DNA of 64,000 nt from Comamonas koreensis (GCF_014076495.1 NZ_CP043575.1:1240001-1304000), one strand, 5' to 3'. Counted from the stretch's first letter, positions 45,830-55,475 are shown. Notes: generated from the sequence alone by a model not told the origin. Translations and numbers: made by a program.

Positions 45830-46582
45830 ATGATCACGACGAAAGAATGGTTCCCTTCATCCGTTGCCAACGGCATGATGGCGTTTTTCCCCTTCTTTGG
45901 CCGGTTGGGCGAGAGCCCGCAGCAGCCCGACGGCAAGAAGCCACGACCTTCCGCCTCTATGGTTCCTATCCGCGCCCTCAGTGAGCGTCACCGCCCGCGC
46001 ATCCTCGCCCATCTGCTGGCGCTCGATGCGCAGGACCGCTATTTGCGCTTTGGCTACCAGGCGAGCGACGCGCAGATCGCGCGCTATGTCGAGGGCCTGA
46101 ATTTCGAGCGTGACGAGATCTTTGGTATCTATAACCGCAGCCTCAAGCTGATTGCGATGGCCCATGTGGCCTATGCGCCGCCGTCGTCGAACATGGCCAG
46201 CTGCGCCGAGTTTGGCGTGTCCGTGCTCAAGTCCGGCCGGGGCAAGGGCCTGGGCAGCCGTCTGTTCGAGCGCGCAGCGATGGACGCGCGCACCAAAGGC
46301 GTGCAGATGCTGTTCATCCATGCACTGTCCGAGAACACCGCGATGCTCAAGATCGCGCGCAAGGCGGGAGCCACGGTCGAGCGCGATGGCTCCGAATCCG
46401 AGGCCTACCTGAAGTTGCCACCCGCAGGTTTTGACACCCGCATGGCCGACCTGGTCGAGGACCAGATGGGCGAGATGGACTACCAGTTCAAGAAGCAGGC
46501 GCGCCAGTTCTGGGATTTCCTGTCCACCGTGCAGGAAGTGCGGCGTGATGTGCAGGAAGGCCGGCACAAGTCGGGCCAATGA
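45830..46582 (+). CDS. GNAT family N-acetyltransferase with N-terminal extension
   Basis: A 250-residue GNAT. The first 45 residues (MITTKEWFPSSVANGMMAFF and a Pro/Lys-rich part) are not part of the fold. The GNAT domain starts at VPIRALSERHRPRILAHLLAL, has the acetyl-CoA loop LKSGRGKGLGSRLFERA near residue 143 and LSENTAMLKIARKAGATVERDG. It resembles acetyltransferases associated with acetyl-CoA synthetase-like regulation, but the acceptor is unknown. ATG at 45830 is chosen; another in-frame ATG at 45776 lies inside a palindrome. corC follows after 115 bases. Confidence 0.8.
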   Translation: MITTKEWFPSSVANGMMAFFPFFGRLGESPQQPDGKKPRPSASMVPIRALSERHRPRILAHLLALDAQDRYLRFGYQASDAQIARYVEGLNFERDEIFGIYNRSLKLIAMAHVAYAPPSSNMASCAEFGVSVLKSGRGKGLGSRLFERAAMDARTKGVQMLFIHALSENTAMLKIARKAGATVERDGSESEAYLKLPPAGFDTRMADLVEDQMGEMDYQFKKQARQFWDFLSTVQEVRRDVQEGRHKSGQ

Positions 46583-46605
46583 GCCGTGGATGTGCAGCAG
46601 GGCGT

Positions 46606-46639
46606 TGCTGAAGAATTCAGCAGCGATTTCGGAGGAAAT
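46606..46639 (+). repeat. Two tandem small hairpins before corC
   Basis: TGCTGAA-GAA-TTCAGCA (46606-46622) and GATTTC-GGAG-GAAATC (46624-46639) in the 115-base gap between the GNAT and corC. Without a T tract they are more likely leader structures than a terminator. Confidence 0.35.
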
Positions 46640-46697
46640 CCGCAATTTGATATCCTGATCGCTTGTTTCACTACCGCACGTCCTGCATTCCAAGACA

Positions 46698-47582
46698 GTG
46701 TCAGACCCCCATCCCTCGCGCTTCCCTGACAAGGAAGACAAACGCACCTTTTTCCAGAAGGTCGCTGAACTGATTCACCCGGCCCCGGACTCTGCGGACG
46801 AGTTGATCGAAACCCTGGCGGAAGCCGAAAGCAACGATGTCATCAACGCGGACTCCCGCGTGATGCTGGAGCGGGTCATCCGTATGGAAGACATGACCGC
46901 TGGCGATGTGATGGTCGCCGCGCCCCGCATGGACCTGGTGGACATCGAAGCCGACTACGAGTCGGTGCTGCACACCGTCATCAACACCGCCCATTCGCGA
47001 TTCCCGGTGTTCCAGGGTGAGCAGGAAAACATCATTGGCATCTTGATGGCCAAGGACCTGCTCAAGCTGCAACGCTCCCCCCAACTCAATCTGCGCGCCC
47101 TCCTGCGCCCGGCCGTGTTTGTGCCCGAGAGCAAGGGCCTCAACGACCTGCTGCGTGAGTTCCGGGGCAACCGCAACCACCTGGCCATCGTCATCGATGA
47201 GTTTGGCCGCGTGGCGGGCCTGGTCACGATTGAGGATGTGCTCGAACAGATCGTCGGCGAGATCGAGGACGAGTTCGATCTGCCCGAAGACGAGGGCGAT
47301 ATCTTTGCGCTGGCCGATGACACCTTCCGCATCTCGGGCGACACGCCCGTCGAGCGGGTGGCCGACGAGTTCAACGTGGTGCTCGAGAGCAGTGACCCCG
47401 ATGAGTCGTTCGAAACCATCGGTGGCCTGATTGCCCACGAGCTGGGCCATGTGCCCAAGCGCGGCGCCCACATCATGCTGGGTGGCCTGCACTTTGAGGT
47501 GCTGCTGACCAAGGGCGGCGCGGTGCGCTGGTTCCGCGTGCAGCGGGCCGCGCCGGTGTCGGACCCGGCAGCAGACGCTTGA
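46698..47582 (+). CDS. corC: CorC/HlyC family transporter-associated protein
   Basis: A 294-residue CBS-domain protein of the magnesium/cobalt efflux family. The paired CBS domains cover about residues 55-190 (MTAGDVMVAAPRMDLVDIE and FRGNRNHLAIVIDEFGRVAGLVTIEDVLEQIVGEI), followed by the transporter-associated CorC_HlyC domain (FRISGDTPVERVADEFN). It starts with GTG at 46698; no alternative ATG fits the conserved N-terminus. In many relatives lnt follows directly, but here a terminator and three other genes intervene. Confidence 0.9.
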   Translation: MSDPHPSRFPDKEDKRTFFQKVAELIHPAPDSADELIETLAEAESNDVINADSRVMLERVIRMEDMTAGDVMVAAPRMDLVDIEADYESVLHTVINTAHSRFPVFQGEQENIIGILMAKDLLKLQRSPQLNLRALLRPAVFVPESKGLNDLLREFRGNRNHLAIVIDEFGRVAGLVTIEDVLEQIVGEIEDEFDLPEDEGDIFALADDTFRISGDTPVERVADEFNVVLESSDPDESFETIGGLIAHELGHVPKRGAHIMLGGLHFEVLLTKGGAVRWFRVQRAAPVSDPAADA

Positions 47583-47632
47583 GGCAGCGCCCGATAGGCG
47601 CCCATACCGCCTGCCTCTGAGCGGCAAGCCAT

Positions 47633-47664
47633 GGCAGCGAATCACGCGGTTCGCTGCCTTTTTT
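47633..47664 (+). terminator. Rho-independent terminator after corC
   Basis: GGCAGCGAA, eight-base loop, TTCGCTGCC, then six T. It lies 50 bases after the corC stop and isolates corC from the next gene. Confidence 0.9.
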
Positions 47665-47741
47665 ATGGGCACGCGCTGCGCCTGCCTGGCGTTTGGCCTT
47701 GTCGGCAGGGCGGTAGCGCAGCCTCCCTAAAATGCTGCTCC

Positions 47742-49886
47742 ATGCCCACGATTCCACAAGCCCCGACCCCGGCACCTGCCGCTGATAGCGCAACCACGGC
47801 TCACCAGCCAGCCTGGCCGGCCATCACCGCCCCGCATGCGGCCCCCCAGGACCACTGGATTGAGCAGCTGGGCCGCCGGCGCAATGATGACTTTGCCTGG
47901 CTCAAATACATCCCCGAGACCGGCACGCGCAGCATGGACAACCTGCCCGAGCCCCTGGGCAGCCTGCTGCAGGCTGAGCGCGACTATGCGCAGCAGATGC
48001 TGGCGCCGCAGGCCGCATCGGCGCAGCGCTTCTACGATGCGATGGCCGCCCATGTCTGCAGCACCGAGCTGGCACCGCCTGCCGCACTGCAAGGCTGGGC
48101 TTACAGCAGCCAGCCAGGGGCGGGCGGCCAGCGGGTGTTTGTGCGCAGCCATTCGGATGGCCGGGTGCAGACCCTGGTCGACGAGGCCGTGCAATCGCAG
48201 GGCCATCGGTACTACCGCGCCACCGACCACCAGGCCAGCCCCGATGACCGTTACTATGCCTGGGCCGAAGACCTGATCGGCAATGACCGCCACCGCATCT
48301 GCGTGCTTGATACCGAAACCGGCCAGACCCAAGTGCTGGTGGAGGGCGACGCCTTTGGCTATGGTGGGCTGACCTTTTCGCCGTCGTCGCAGGACCTGTT
48401 TTGGATCTGGCGCGATGCGCACAGCCGGCCCTCGCGCCTGTACCGCAGTGCGCTGCAGGGCGGGCAGCCGGTGCTGGTGCATGAGGAGAGCGACCCGGCG
48501 CTTTTTATGCGCGTGGCGCGCACGGCGGCTAATGGCTTTGTGGTGCTGAGCCTGTTCGGGCCCGACACCAGCGAGCTGCACCTGATCGCCGCCGGCCAGG
48601 AGCATGCCGCGCCCCGGCTGCTGCGCCCGCGCGAGCGCGGCATCCGCTACGAAGTCAATGAATGGAATGGCAGCCTGGTGGCGCTGACCAATGCCGGGGG
48701 TGCCACCGACCGCCAGATCCTGCGGCTGGGCCCCGACCTGCAGCCCCAGCAAACGCTGGCCGCCCACCGCCACGGTGTGCCCATCATCAAGATGCAGCCC
48801 TTTGCCAGCACGCTGGTGCGGCTTGAGCGCGCCGATGGCCTGCACCAGCTGGTGCTGCTGCAGCGCGACGGGGCGCAAACCACCATCCGCTTTGACGAGC
48901 CCGCCTACACCTTGGACCTGCTGCCCGGCCAGCACTGGGATGCCAGCCATGTGCGTATCAAGCACCAGACGCCCGCCCAGCCGCCGCGCTGGCTGGACAT
49001 CCGCCTGGCCGACGGCCAGATGACCGAGGTGGGGCGCGAGACCTGGAGTGGGTTGGACCCGGCGAACTACCGCATCGAGCGCCTTCAGGCCCGTGCCGAT
49101 GATGGCCAGTGGGTGCCGCTGACGGTGCTCTCGCGCAAGGACATCGATAGCAGCCAGCCCCAGCCGCTGCTGCTGACCGGCTATGGCGCCTATGGCATTG
49201 CGCACGAGGCCTCGTTCTCGCTGCCGGCCCTCGCCTGGGTCGATGCCGGCTACCGCTATGCGATTGCCCATGTGCGCGGGGGCTCGGAAAAGGGCCATGA
49301 CTGGTACCAGGGCGGCTGCCGCGAGCACAAGCGCAACTCAATGACCGACTTCATCGCCTGCGCCCAGCATCTGCAGCAGCTGGGCTACAGCACGCCGCAG
49401 CAGACGGTGGCCCACGGCATATCGGCCGGCGGCCTGCTGGTCTGCGGCGCGATGAACATGCAGCCCCAGCACTGGGCGGGGGTGATCGCGCAGGTGCCCT
49501 TTGTCGACATGCTCAACACCATGAGCGATGCCGACCACCCGCTGGTGCCGCTGCTGCGCCCGGACTGGGGCGATCCGCTGGCCGACCCGGTCGCCTATGA
49601 CTACATCGCGGCGCTGTCGCCCTACGAGAATGTGCGTGAGGCGGCCTACCCGCCGCTGCTGTGCACGGCCGGCTTGAAGGATGACCGCGTGCCGTACTGG
49701 GAGCCGGCCAAACTGATGGCCAATGTGCGCCGCCGCTCCACCAGTGCCGCGCCCGCCTTGTTGCTGCTCAACCCGGACAGCGGCCACCAGGAAAGTGACC
49801 AGCAGGAGAGCGTGTTGGGCCAGGCCGCGCGCCTGTGGGCCTTTGCCCAGCACTGCGCCACGGCCGGCAAGCCGCCAGCGGTTTAG
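47742..49886 (+). CDS. ptrB: Oligopeptidase B-type S9 family serine peptidase
   Basis: A 714-residue prolyl oligopeptidase-family enzyme; oligopeptidase B cleaves small peptides after basic residues. The N-terminal seven-bladed propeller starts near HWIEQLGRRRNDDFAWLKY; the C-terminal alpha/beta-hydrolase domain has LLTGYGAYGIAHEASFS, AHVRGGSEKGHDWYQGG, nucleophile HGISAGGLLVCGAM (Ser near residue 569), Asp in LKDDRVPYWEPAKL and His in NPDSGHQES. ATG at 47742 starts the protein; the frame is open upstream through the corC terminator. Its stop shares TTAG with the stop of the convergent MFS gene. Confidence 0.88.
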   Translation: MPTIPQAPTPAPAADSATTAHQPAWPAITAPHAAPQDHWIEQLGRRRNDDFAWLKYIPETGTRSMDNLPEPLGSLLQAERDYAQQMLAPQAASAQRFYDAMAAHVCSTELAPPAALQGWAYSSQPGAGGQRVFVRSHSDGRVQTLVDEAVQSQGHRYYRATDHQASPDDRYYAWAEDLIGNDRHRICVLDTETGQTQVLVEGDAFGYGGLTFSPSSQDLFWIWRDAHSRPSRLYRSALQGGQPVLVHEESDPALFMRVARTAANGFVVLSLFGPDTSELHLIAAGQEHAAPRLLRPRERGIRYEVNEWNGSLVALTNAGGATDRQILRLGPDLQPQQTLAAHRHGVPIIKMQPFASTLVRLERADGLHQLVLLQRDGAQTTIRFDEPAYTLDLLPGQHWDASHVRIKHQTPAQPPRWLDIRLADGQMTEVGRETWSGLDPANYRIERLQARADDGQWVPLTVLSRKDIDSSQPQPLLLTGYGAYGIAHEASFSLPALAWVDAGYRYAIAHVRGGSEKGHDWYQGGCREHKRNSMTDFIACAQHLQQLGYSTPQQTVAHGISAGGLLVCGAMNMQPQHWAGVIAQVPFVDMLNTMSDADHPLVPLLRPDWGDPLADPVAYDYIAALSPYENVREAAYPPLLCTAGLKDDRVPYWEPAKLMANVRRRSTSAAPALLLLNPDSGHQESDQQESVLGQAARLWAFAQHCATAGKPPAV

Positions 49887-51193
49887 CGTGGCAGCGCTGC
49901 CTGGGGCCGGCTGCGCTGGAACAGCCCCCAGGCGCACCAGGCCGACACCAGCAGGGCTGGCACCGCCGTCACGGTGATGGCGCTGAGCAAATGGCCCTGC
50001 ACCACCCAGGTGGAGATAAAACCCGCCAGCAGCGGGCCCAGTGCGCTGAACACCGATACGACAAAGCTCCACAGCGCAAAGATGCGGGCGCGCAACGCGG
50101 CGGGGGTGAGGTCCTGCAGCATCGTTGGCACCAGCGCATTGGCGGTGCAGGTGATGAAGAGAAAGAGCCCCACCACGACAAAGGCCTGGGGCAGCGATGC
50201 GGTGGAGAACAGCATCAGGATGGCAGGGATGGCCAGCAGTGCGCAGACGCCCATGATGAGCGGGCGCACCGCCTGGCCCAGGCGCTGGGCGAGCCAGCGG
50301 TCGAGCCAGGCCACCACCGGCAGGCAGCCCAGCGTGCTGACCAGCAGGATCGGGCCCATCACCTCGCCAATATGGGCGGGCGTGGCCTCAAAGCGGCGCT
50401 CCAGCGCCAAGGCGATCAGCTGGTTCAAGCCTTGCACGGCAACCATCAGGCTGCCGGCGATGCCGACAAACAGCGCAATGGGCTGCCAGCGCGCGCGCAG
50501 AAACTGGCGCAGCGAGGCGCCGCTCGCGCCATCGCTGCTGGCAATGTAGCGCGGTGGATCGGCGGTGAACAGGCCCGCCAGCAGCAAGGGCAGGCCGGCG
50601 ACCGACAGCAGCAAGAAGGCCTTGCGCCAAGCATCCATGTCGCCCGGGATCAGTGCGACGGCTGTGCTCTGAATATCGCCTGCAAAATAAAAGCCGGCGC
50701 TGGCGCCGCTCGAGACCAGGGCCGCAAAGCCCAGGTTGGCCAGCACGCGGTGGCGCTGCGGAGCCAGGTCGGGAATCATCGAATACACCAGCGGGACCAT
50801 TGCAAACTCGCTGATGCCGGCGGCCGAGCGGCCCAGAAAGAAGAGGGGAAAGTTGGGCGCCAGCGCGCTCAGCACCATCATCGCGGTGGAGGCCGCAATC
50901 AGGCACAGCAGCACGCGCTTGCGCGAGAAGCGATCGGCAAACCGCGCCAGCGGAATGGCCAGCGCGCTGCCCACCAGCACGCCGGCCAGGCCCTGCAAGG
51001 CGCCAATGGCGGCATCGCTGATCGCAAAGCTTTTCTGGATGGCCGACAGCGAGATGGCCTGCAGGCCGTAGTCGCTCATCTGCACCCCGGCGGTGAGACC
51101 CAGAAAAACAACCGTCAGCAAAGCGCGCACGGACCACTGCGCCGGTCCGGTGTCTGCGGCAGAGGGGGCGGCACTGCCGGAAGAAGTCGTCAT
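49883..51193 (-). CDS. MFS transporter
   Basis: A 436-residue major facilitator with about 12 membrane spans. The loop 2-3 motif is PLARFADRFSRKRVLL (residues 79-94), and a second ARI-FALWSF segment is in the C-terminal half. It resembles Spinster-like MFS efflux proteins of proteobacteria; the solute is unknown. It lies 82 bases downstream of nothing on its own strand except the TonB receptor gene, whose stop precedes it, so the two may form an iron-related unit in which the MFS exports or imports a siderophore. Its last four bases overlap the convergent ptrB stop. Confidence 0.82.
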   Translation of the reverse strand: MTTSSGSAAPSAADTGPAQWSVRALLTVVFLGLTAGVQMSDYGLQAISLSAIQKSFAISDAAIGALQGLAGVLVGSALAIPLARFADRFSRKRVLLCLIAASTAMMVLSALAPNFPLFFLGRSAAGISEFAMVPLVYSMIPDLAPQRHRVLANLGFAALVSSGASAGFYFAGDIQSTAVALIPGDMDAWRKAFLLLSVAGLPLLLAGLFTADPPRYIASSDGASGASLRQFLRARWQPIALFVGIAGSLMVAVQGLNQLIALALERRFEATPAHIGEVMGPILLVSTLGCLPVVAWLDRWLAQRLGQAVRPLIMGVCALLAIPAILMLFSTASLPQAFVVVGLFLFITCTANALVPTMLQDLTPAALRARIFALWSFVVSVFSALGPLLAGFISTWVVQGHLLSAITVTAVPALLVSAWCAWGLFQRSRPQAALPR

Positions 51194-51275
51194 GGAATTG
51201 CAGTCCGAGAAAAAGCCATATCCCCTGCTGCGGACACTGCCGCAGCATGGGCGCTAGGCTTTCGATCTTAGTGGC

Positions 51276-53360
51276 TTACTTCCACTGGTACTGCAGCTGC
51301 ACATCCACCGTGCGGCCACCGCCGTAGTAGCAGTAGAAGTCACAGCCGCTGACATAGGTCTTGTCGGTCAGGTTGCGGGCATTGAGTTGCAGCGCCCATT
51401 CGCGGCTCAGGTCGTAGCGCACCATCAGGTCCAGCAAGGTGTAGCCGGAGATGCGCTTGCCGGGGCTGTAGCGCTGGTCTTCGGTCTGGCCGTTGTAGCG
51501 GGCACCGGCAGCCACCGTCAGCTTCTGGCTGTTGGCCAGGCTCAGGCTGTGGCTCAGCCACAGGCTGACCTGGTTGTCCGGGATCAGCGGCGTGCGCACG
51601 GTCTGCGTGGTCGAGATGTCCTGCTTGGAGTTGTTGTGCGTGTAGGCTGCCTTGATGGCAGTCGCCGCGCCCAGCTTGAAGTCGCCCTGCAGCTCGATGC
51701 CCTTGTTGGTGCGCTTGCCCGATTGCGTCTGGATGTTGGAGGCGTCCGAGATCAGCGCGTTCTTTTCCTTGATGTCAAAGTAGGCGAGGGTCAGCGTGCC
51801 GTTGAGCCAGGTGGGCTCCATCTTCAGACCGATTTCGCTTTGCTTGCCTTCGTAGGGCTTGTAGGCCATGCCTGTGCTGTCCACGCCGGCGATGGGCTTG
51901 AACGATTCCGAATAGCTGATGTAGGGCGAGACACCGAAGTCGGTGATGTACATCGCGCCCAGGTTGACGCTGTTCTTGCTCACATCGTAGGCAGCGTCGG
52001 AGCCGCTGACCGAGCCCGTGTTCTTGGCGCTGTCATGGCGGATGCCGGCGTTGAAGTTCCAGTGGCTGCCCACGCGCAGCTGGGTGGAGGCATAGGCGCC
52101 CCACTGCTTGGAGTGCAGGCCATAAGGCGTGCCGGTGATGTCGAAAGGCGCGCCGTAGACGGGATTGAACATGTCCAGACCCGGCACAAAGCCGAAGCCG
52201 TTGTTCAGGCCATCGGTGTCGGACTTGAGGTAGTCGATACCGAAGGTGGGCAGCAGCTGGATGCTGTCGGACAGCTTGAGCTTGCCGGTGATGCGGTTGT
52301 CCAGGTAATGGCTCTTGGAGGTGCCATCGGTGTAGGTGTAGCCGCGCGAGAGCGTCCGGTCACCGTCCGAGCCATAGGCAAAGGTGTTGACCTGGTCCAG
52401 ATCGAGGTGGGTGTACTTGTAGTTCTGCGTGAACTTCCAGTCGCTGTTGATCTGGTGGCTCAGCAGCCAGCCCAGGCTGGACTGGGTGCGCTTGAGGTGG
52501 TCCACACCGGGCTCGCCCGCGTTCAAGCGGCGGTCGATGCGGCCATAAGGCGTATCGGTGATCGTGCCGTAGGCGGGCAGGAAGCCGTTGGTGGGGCGGC
52601 CATCTTCGCGCTGCACGCTGCCCAGCAGGGTCAGCGAGGTTTGGGGCGTGAACTCCATCGTGACGCTGGGCGCCAGGTAGTAGCTCTTCATATTGGTTTC
52701 GCGCTGCATGCCGTCTTCGCGGCGTGCCTGCGCCACCAGGCGGTAGTACACGGTGCCATCGGCATTGGCGATGTCGTTGTAGTCGATGCCAGCGCCCAGG
52801 CGCTTTTGGTTGCCGACCTCGGTGTTCAGCTGCAGTGCGCGCTCCTTCTTGGGGCGCTTGGTGACCAGGTTGACGACGCCGCCGGATTCCGAGGCGCCAA
52901 AGATCAGCGAGTTGGCGCCCTTGACGACTTCCACCGTTTCCACGCCAAAGATTTCAGGCTTCCAGACAAAGTAACCATTGGGCGAGGTGGGGGTGCCGTC
53001 CAGCGACACCGAGGCATCAAAGCCGCGGATCTTGAACCACTCGACCTTGTTGTCCGCGCCAAAGGGCTCGCTGACTACGCCGGCCTGGTACTGCAGGGCC
53101 TGGTCCAGCTTGCGCGCGCCCAGCGCGTCGATCTGGTCCTTTTGCAGCACGGCGCTGGAGTTGGGCGCGTAGAAGTCCAGCCTCTGCAGATCGTTGACCG
53201 AGCCGATCACCGTCACGGTTTCCAGCGTCGTGCTGGCGGCTTCAGCCTTGTCGGTGGTGTTGGTGTCAGCGGTTTGTGCCAGCGCAGGGGCAGCAAAGCC
53301 GATCGCGCCGATGGCCAGCACAACGGCCTGGACCACCGGGGTGTAGCGTGCGTATTGCAT
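51276..53360 (-). CDS. TonB-dependent siderophore receptor
   Basis: A 694-residue outer-membrane receptor for ferric siderophores. A signal peptide (VVQAVVLAIGAIGFAAPALAQ) is followed by the plug domain (ALGARKLDQALQYQAGVVSEPFGADNKVEWFKIRGFDAS, key words IRGFDAS and VEVVKGANSLIFGASESGGVVNLVTKRP) and a 22-strand barrel that ends in a strand rich in aromatic residues (VDVQLQYQWK). It belongs to the ferrichrome/coprogen-type group. ATG at 53360 begins the signal peptide. A Fur-like site lies 67 bases upstream. The downstream MFS transporter is on the same strand and probably co-transcribed. Confidence 0.9.
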   Translation of the reverse strand: MQYARYTPVVQAVVLAIGAIGFAAPALAQTADTNTTDKAEAASTTLETVTVIGSVNDLQRLDFYAPNSSAVLQKDQIDALGARKLDQALQYQAGVVSEPFGADNKVEWFKIRGFDASVSLDGTPTSPNGYFVWKPEIFGVETVEVVKGANSLIFGASESGGVVNLVTKRPKKERALQLNTEVGNQKRLGAGIDYNDIANADGTVYYRLVAQARREDGMQRETNMKSYYLAPSVTMEFTPQTSLTLLGSVQREDGRPTNGFLPAYGTITDTPYGRIDRRLNAGEPGVDHLKRTQSSLGWLLSHQINSDWKFTQNYKYTHLDLDQVNTFAYGSDGDRTLSRGYTYTDGTSKSHYLDNRITGKLKLSDSIQLLPTFGIDYLKSDTDGLNNGFGFVPGLDMFNPVYGAPFDITGTPYGLHSKQWGAYASTQLRVGSHWNFNAGIRHDSAKNTGSVSGSDAAYDVSKNSVNLGAMYITDFGVSPYISYSESFKPIAGVDSTGMAYKPYEGKQSEIGLKMEPTWLNGTLTLAYFDIKEKNALISDASNIQTQSGKRTNKGIELQGDFKLGAATAIKAAYTHNNSKQDISTTQTVRTPLIPDNQVSLWLSHSLSLANSQKLTVAAGARYNGQTEDQRYSPGKRISGYTLLDLMVRYDLSREWALQLNARNLTDKTYVSGCDFYCYYGGGRTVDVQLQYQWK

Positions 53361-53426
53361 GGTGAGGGTGGGGGAGAAGTGGGACGAATGGAATGGATAA
53401 CTAGTTTGTAATTTTATATTGCAATC

Positions 53427-53445
53427 GATAATTGTTCTCAAATGC
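53427..53445 (-). promoter_or_regulatory. Candidate Fur box upstream of the siderophore receptor
   Basis: On the minus strand GCATTTGAGAACAATTATC matches the 19-base Fur consensus at 12 positions, including the core TGAGAA and ATTATC. It lies 67 bases upstream of the receptor start, inside the AT-rich promoter region. Iron-dependent repression is the expected mode of control. Confidence 0.6.
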
Positions 53446-53628
53446 ATTCTCTTTTGTAGCGAATTTGCTGCATTTGTTATTTTCTATCGACCATTGCCCG
53501 ACGTAGCTGCCAGTTGCGCTGTGCCGCCCACGCCGCTCAGCGCCCCAGAGGGGGATCGCGTATAGTGCGCCCAGCGGCCGTGCCCAAAGAGCGCGCGGTG
53601 GTTTCCCCTGCCAAACCCTGATTGACCT

Positions 53629-55221
53629 GTGCCCGCGTCCTATTCTTCTTATTCCCTGTTTGAGTCACCCCGCCGCTTTCCCTGGCTGTGGGCCTGCCTG
53701 GCACTGGTCGCCGGGGTTCTGCAAGCCTGGTCGCTGGCTTGGCCCTGGCATAGCGATGGTTTTCCGGCCAGCTATGGCCAGCCGCTGTGGTGGCTGCAGC
53801 TGCTGTCGCTGGCGGTGCTGCCCGCGGCACTCATGCGCGTGCAGCGGCCCTGGCACGGGGTGCTGATCGGCTGGGCCTTTGCCTGCGCCTGGCTCTGCGC
53901 CACCTTCTGGTGGCTGTTTATCTCCATGCACACCTATGGCGGACTGCCCGCGCCGCTGGCGGTTTTGGCGGTGCTGGGGCTGGCGGCATTTCTGGGGCTG
54001 TACTACGCCGTCGTCTGCGGCCTGTTTGTGGCCTGGCGAGGCGAGCGCCTGAGCGGCGCCGTGCTGCTGTTTGCCGCGCTGTGGCTGCTCGCCGAGCTGG
54101 CGCGTGGCCAGTGGTGGACCGGTTTCCCCTGGGGCGCAGGCGGCTACGCCCATGTCGATGGGCCGCTCGCAAGCCTGGCACCCTGGATCGGTGTCTACGG
54201 CATTGGCGCCGTCGCATCGGCCGCTGCGATGTGGCTGGCGGGGCTGCGCGGCGCGCATGTGGCGCGTTGGCCGGGCTATGTCGCGCTGCTGGCGGTGGCT
54301 GCCGTGCTCTGGCTGGCCCAGCACCTGCCCCAGGCCTCGGTGGCCGCGGCGCCCAACAAGCCGGTATCCGTCGCCTTGCTGCAAGGCAATATCTCGCAGG
54401 GCGAGAAGTTCCAGGCCAGCTCGGGCATCCCGATGGCGCTGGCCTGGTATGCCCAGCAGCTGCAGCAAAGCCAGGCGGACATGGTGATTGCGCCCGAGAC
54501 TGCCATCCCCGTGCTGCTGCAGCAAACCCCGCATGGCTACTGGCAAGAGCTGCAGCAGCGCTTTGCCAGCGGCCAGCAGGCGGCGCTGGTCGGCGTGCCG
54601 CTGGGCGATTTTGAGCAGGGCTATACCAACTCGATGGTGGGCCTGGTGCCCGGCAGTGCCGAGGCCTACCGCTATGACAAGCACCACCTCGTGCCCTTTG
54701 GCGAGTTCATCCCGCCAATGTTCCGCTGGTTCACCGATTTGATGCAGATTCCGCTGGGCGATTTCAACCGCGGCGGCATGAACCAGCCCTCGCTGGCCTG
54801 GGCGGGGGAGCGCTGGGCGCCCAATATCTGTTACGAGGATCTGTTTGGCGAAGAACTGGCCAGCCGCTTTGTGGACAGTGCGCAATCGCCGACGATCATG
54901 GTCAATGCCAGCAATATCGCCTGGTTTGGCGATTCGATTGCGATCGACCAGCATTTGCAGATCAGCCGCATGCGGACCCTGGAGCTGGCGCGGCCCATGC
55001 TGCGCGCCACCAATACCGGCGCCACCGCGGTGATCGACCGGGACGGCGTGGTGCAGCAGATCCTGCCGCACCAAGCCCGCGCGGTGCTGCAGGCGCAGGT
55101 GCAGGGCGTGGATGCGGGCCCGACCTGGTTTGCCCAGTGGGCTGGTCGCTGGGGGCTTTGGCCGCTGTGGGGCCTGGGAGCACTGGTACTGGTCGGGGCC
55201 TGGCTGGGCCGGCGGCGCTGA
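53629..55221 (+). CDS. lnt: Apolipoprotein N-acyltransferase
   Basis: A 530-residue inner-membrane enzyme that adds the third acyl chain to lipoproteins. About six N-terminal membrane spans precede a nitrilase-like periplasmic domain with catalytic triad regions VIAPETAIPVLL (Glu), YDKHHLVPFGEF (Lys) and NICYEDLFGEE (Cys, near residue 401), and a final hydrophobic helix. It starts with GTG at 53629. Length is typical (about 510-560). In many Burkholderiales it directly follows corC; here corC is 6 kb upstream. Confidence 0.93.
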   Translation: MPASYSSYSLFESPRRFPWLWACLALVAGVLQAWSLAWPWHSDGFPASYGQPLWWLQLLSLAVLPAALMRVQRPWHGVLIGWAFACAWLCATFWWLFISMHTYGGLPAPLAVLAVLGLAAFLGLYYAVVCGLFVAWRGERLSGAVLLFAALWLLAELARGQWWTGFPWGAGGYAHVDGPLASLAPWIGVYGIGAVASAAAMWLAGLRGAHVARWPGYVALLAVAAVLWLAQHLPQASVAAAPNKPVSVALLQGNISQGEKFQASSGIPMALAWYAQQLQQSQADMVIAPETAIPVLLQQTPHGYWQELQQRFASGQQAALVGVPLGDFEQGYTNSMVGLVPGSAEAYRYDKHHLVPFGEFIPPMFRWFTDLMQIPLGDFNRGGMNQPSLAWAGERWAPNICYEDLFGEELASRFVDSAQSPTIMVNASNIAWFGDSIAIDQHLQISRMRTLELARPMLRATNTGATAVIDRDGVVQQILPHQARAVLQAQVQGVDAGPTWFAQWAGRWGLWPLWGLGALVLVGAWLGRRR

Positions 55222-55445
55222 CCACCCAGCGCAGCTGCCGGTGCAGATGCCGTCTTAAACGGACAAATTGCCGGCAGATGACGGCCGCAGCACCGTGCTC
55301 ACCCCATGCGGCTGCTTGGCGAGCGTCCACCATCGGCAAATGTAACTGCTGTTAAAAAACGCAGATAGCCTGGGTTCGGCGCACAAAGCACAGCGCACTC
55401 CACGGCTTTGTCTCGCACGTTCGGGCCCAGAAGCGGGATAATGTG

Positions 55446-55475
55446 TACCTGCAGGTAATGGTGCCTGGGCACCAT
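55446..55475. promoter_or_regulatory. Two adjacent perfect palindromes upstream of fabA
   Basis: TACCTGCAGGTA (55446-55457) is a perfect 12-base palindrome and is followed without a gap by ATGGTGCC-TG-GGCACCAT (55458-55475). GATAAT at 55437-55442 could be the -10 element, placing the palindromes at and just after the transcription start, the usual place for a repressor. No E. coli FabR or FadR consensus is obvious. Confidence 0.55.
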
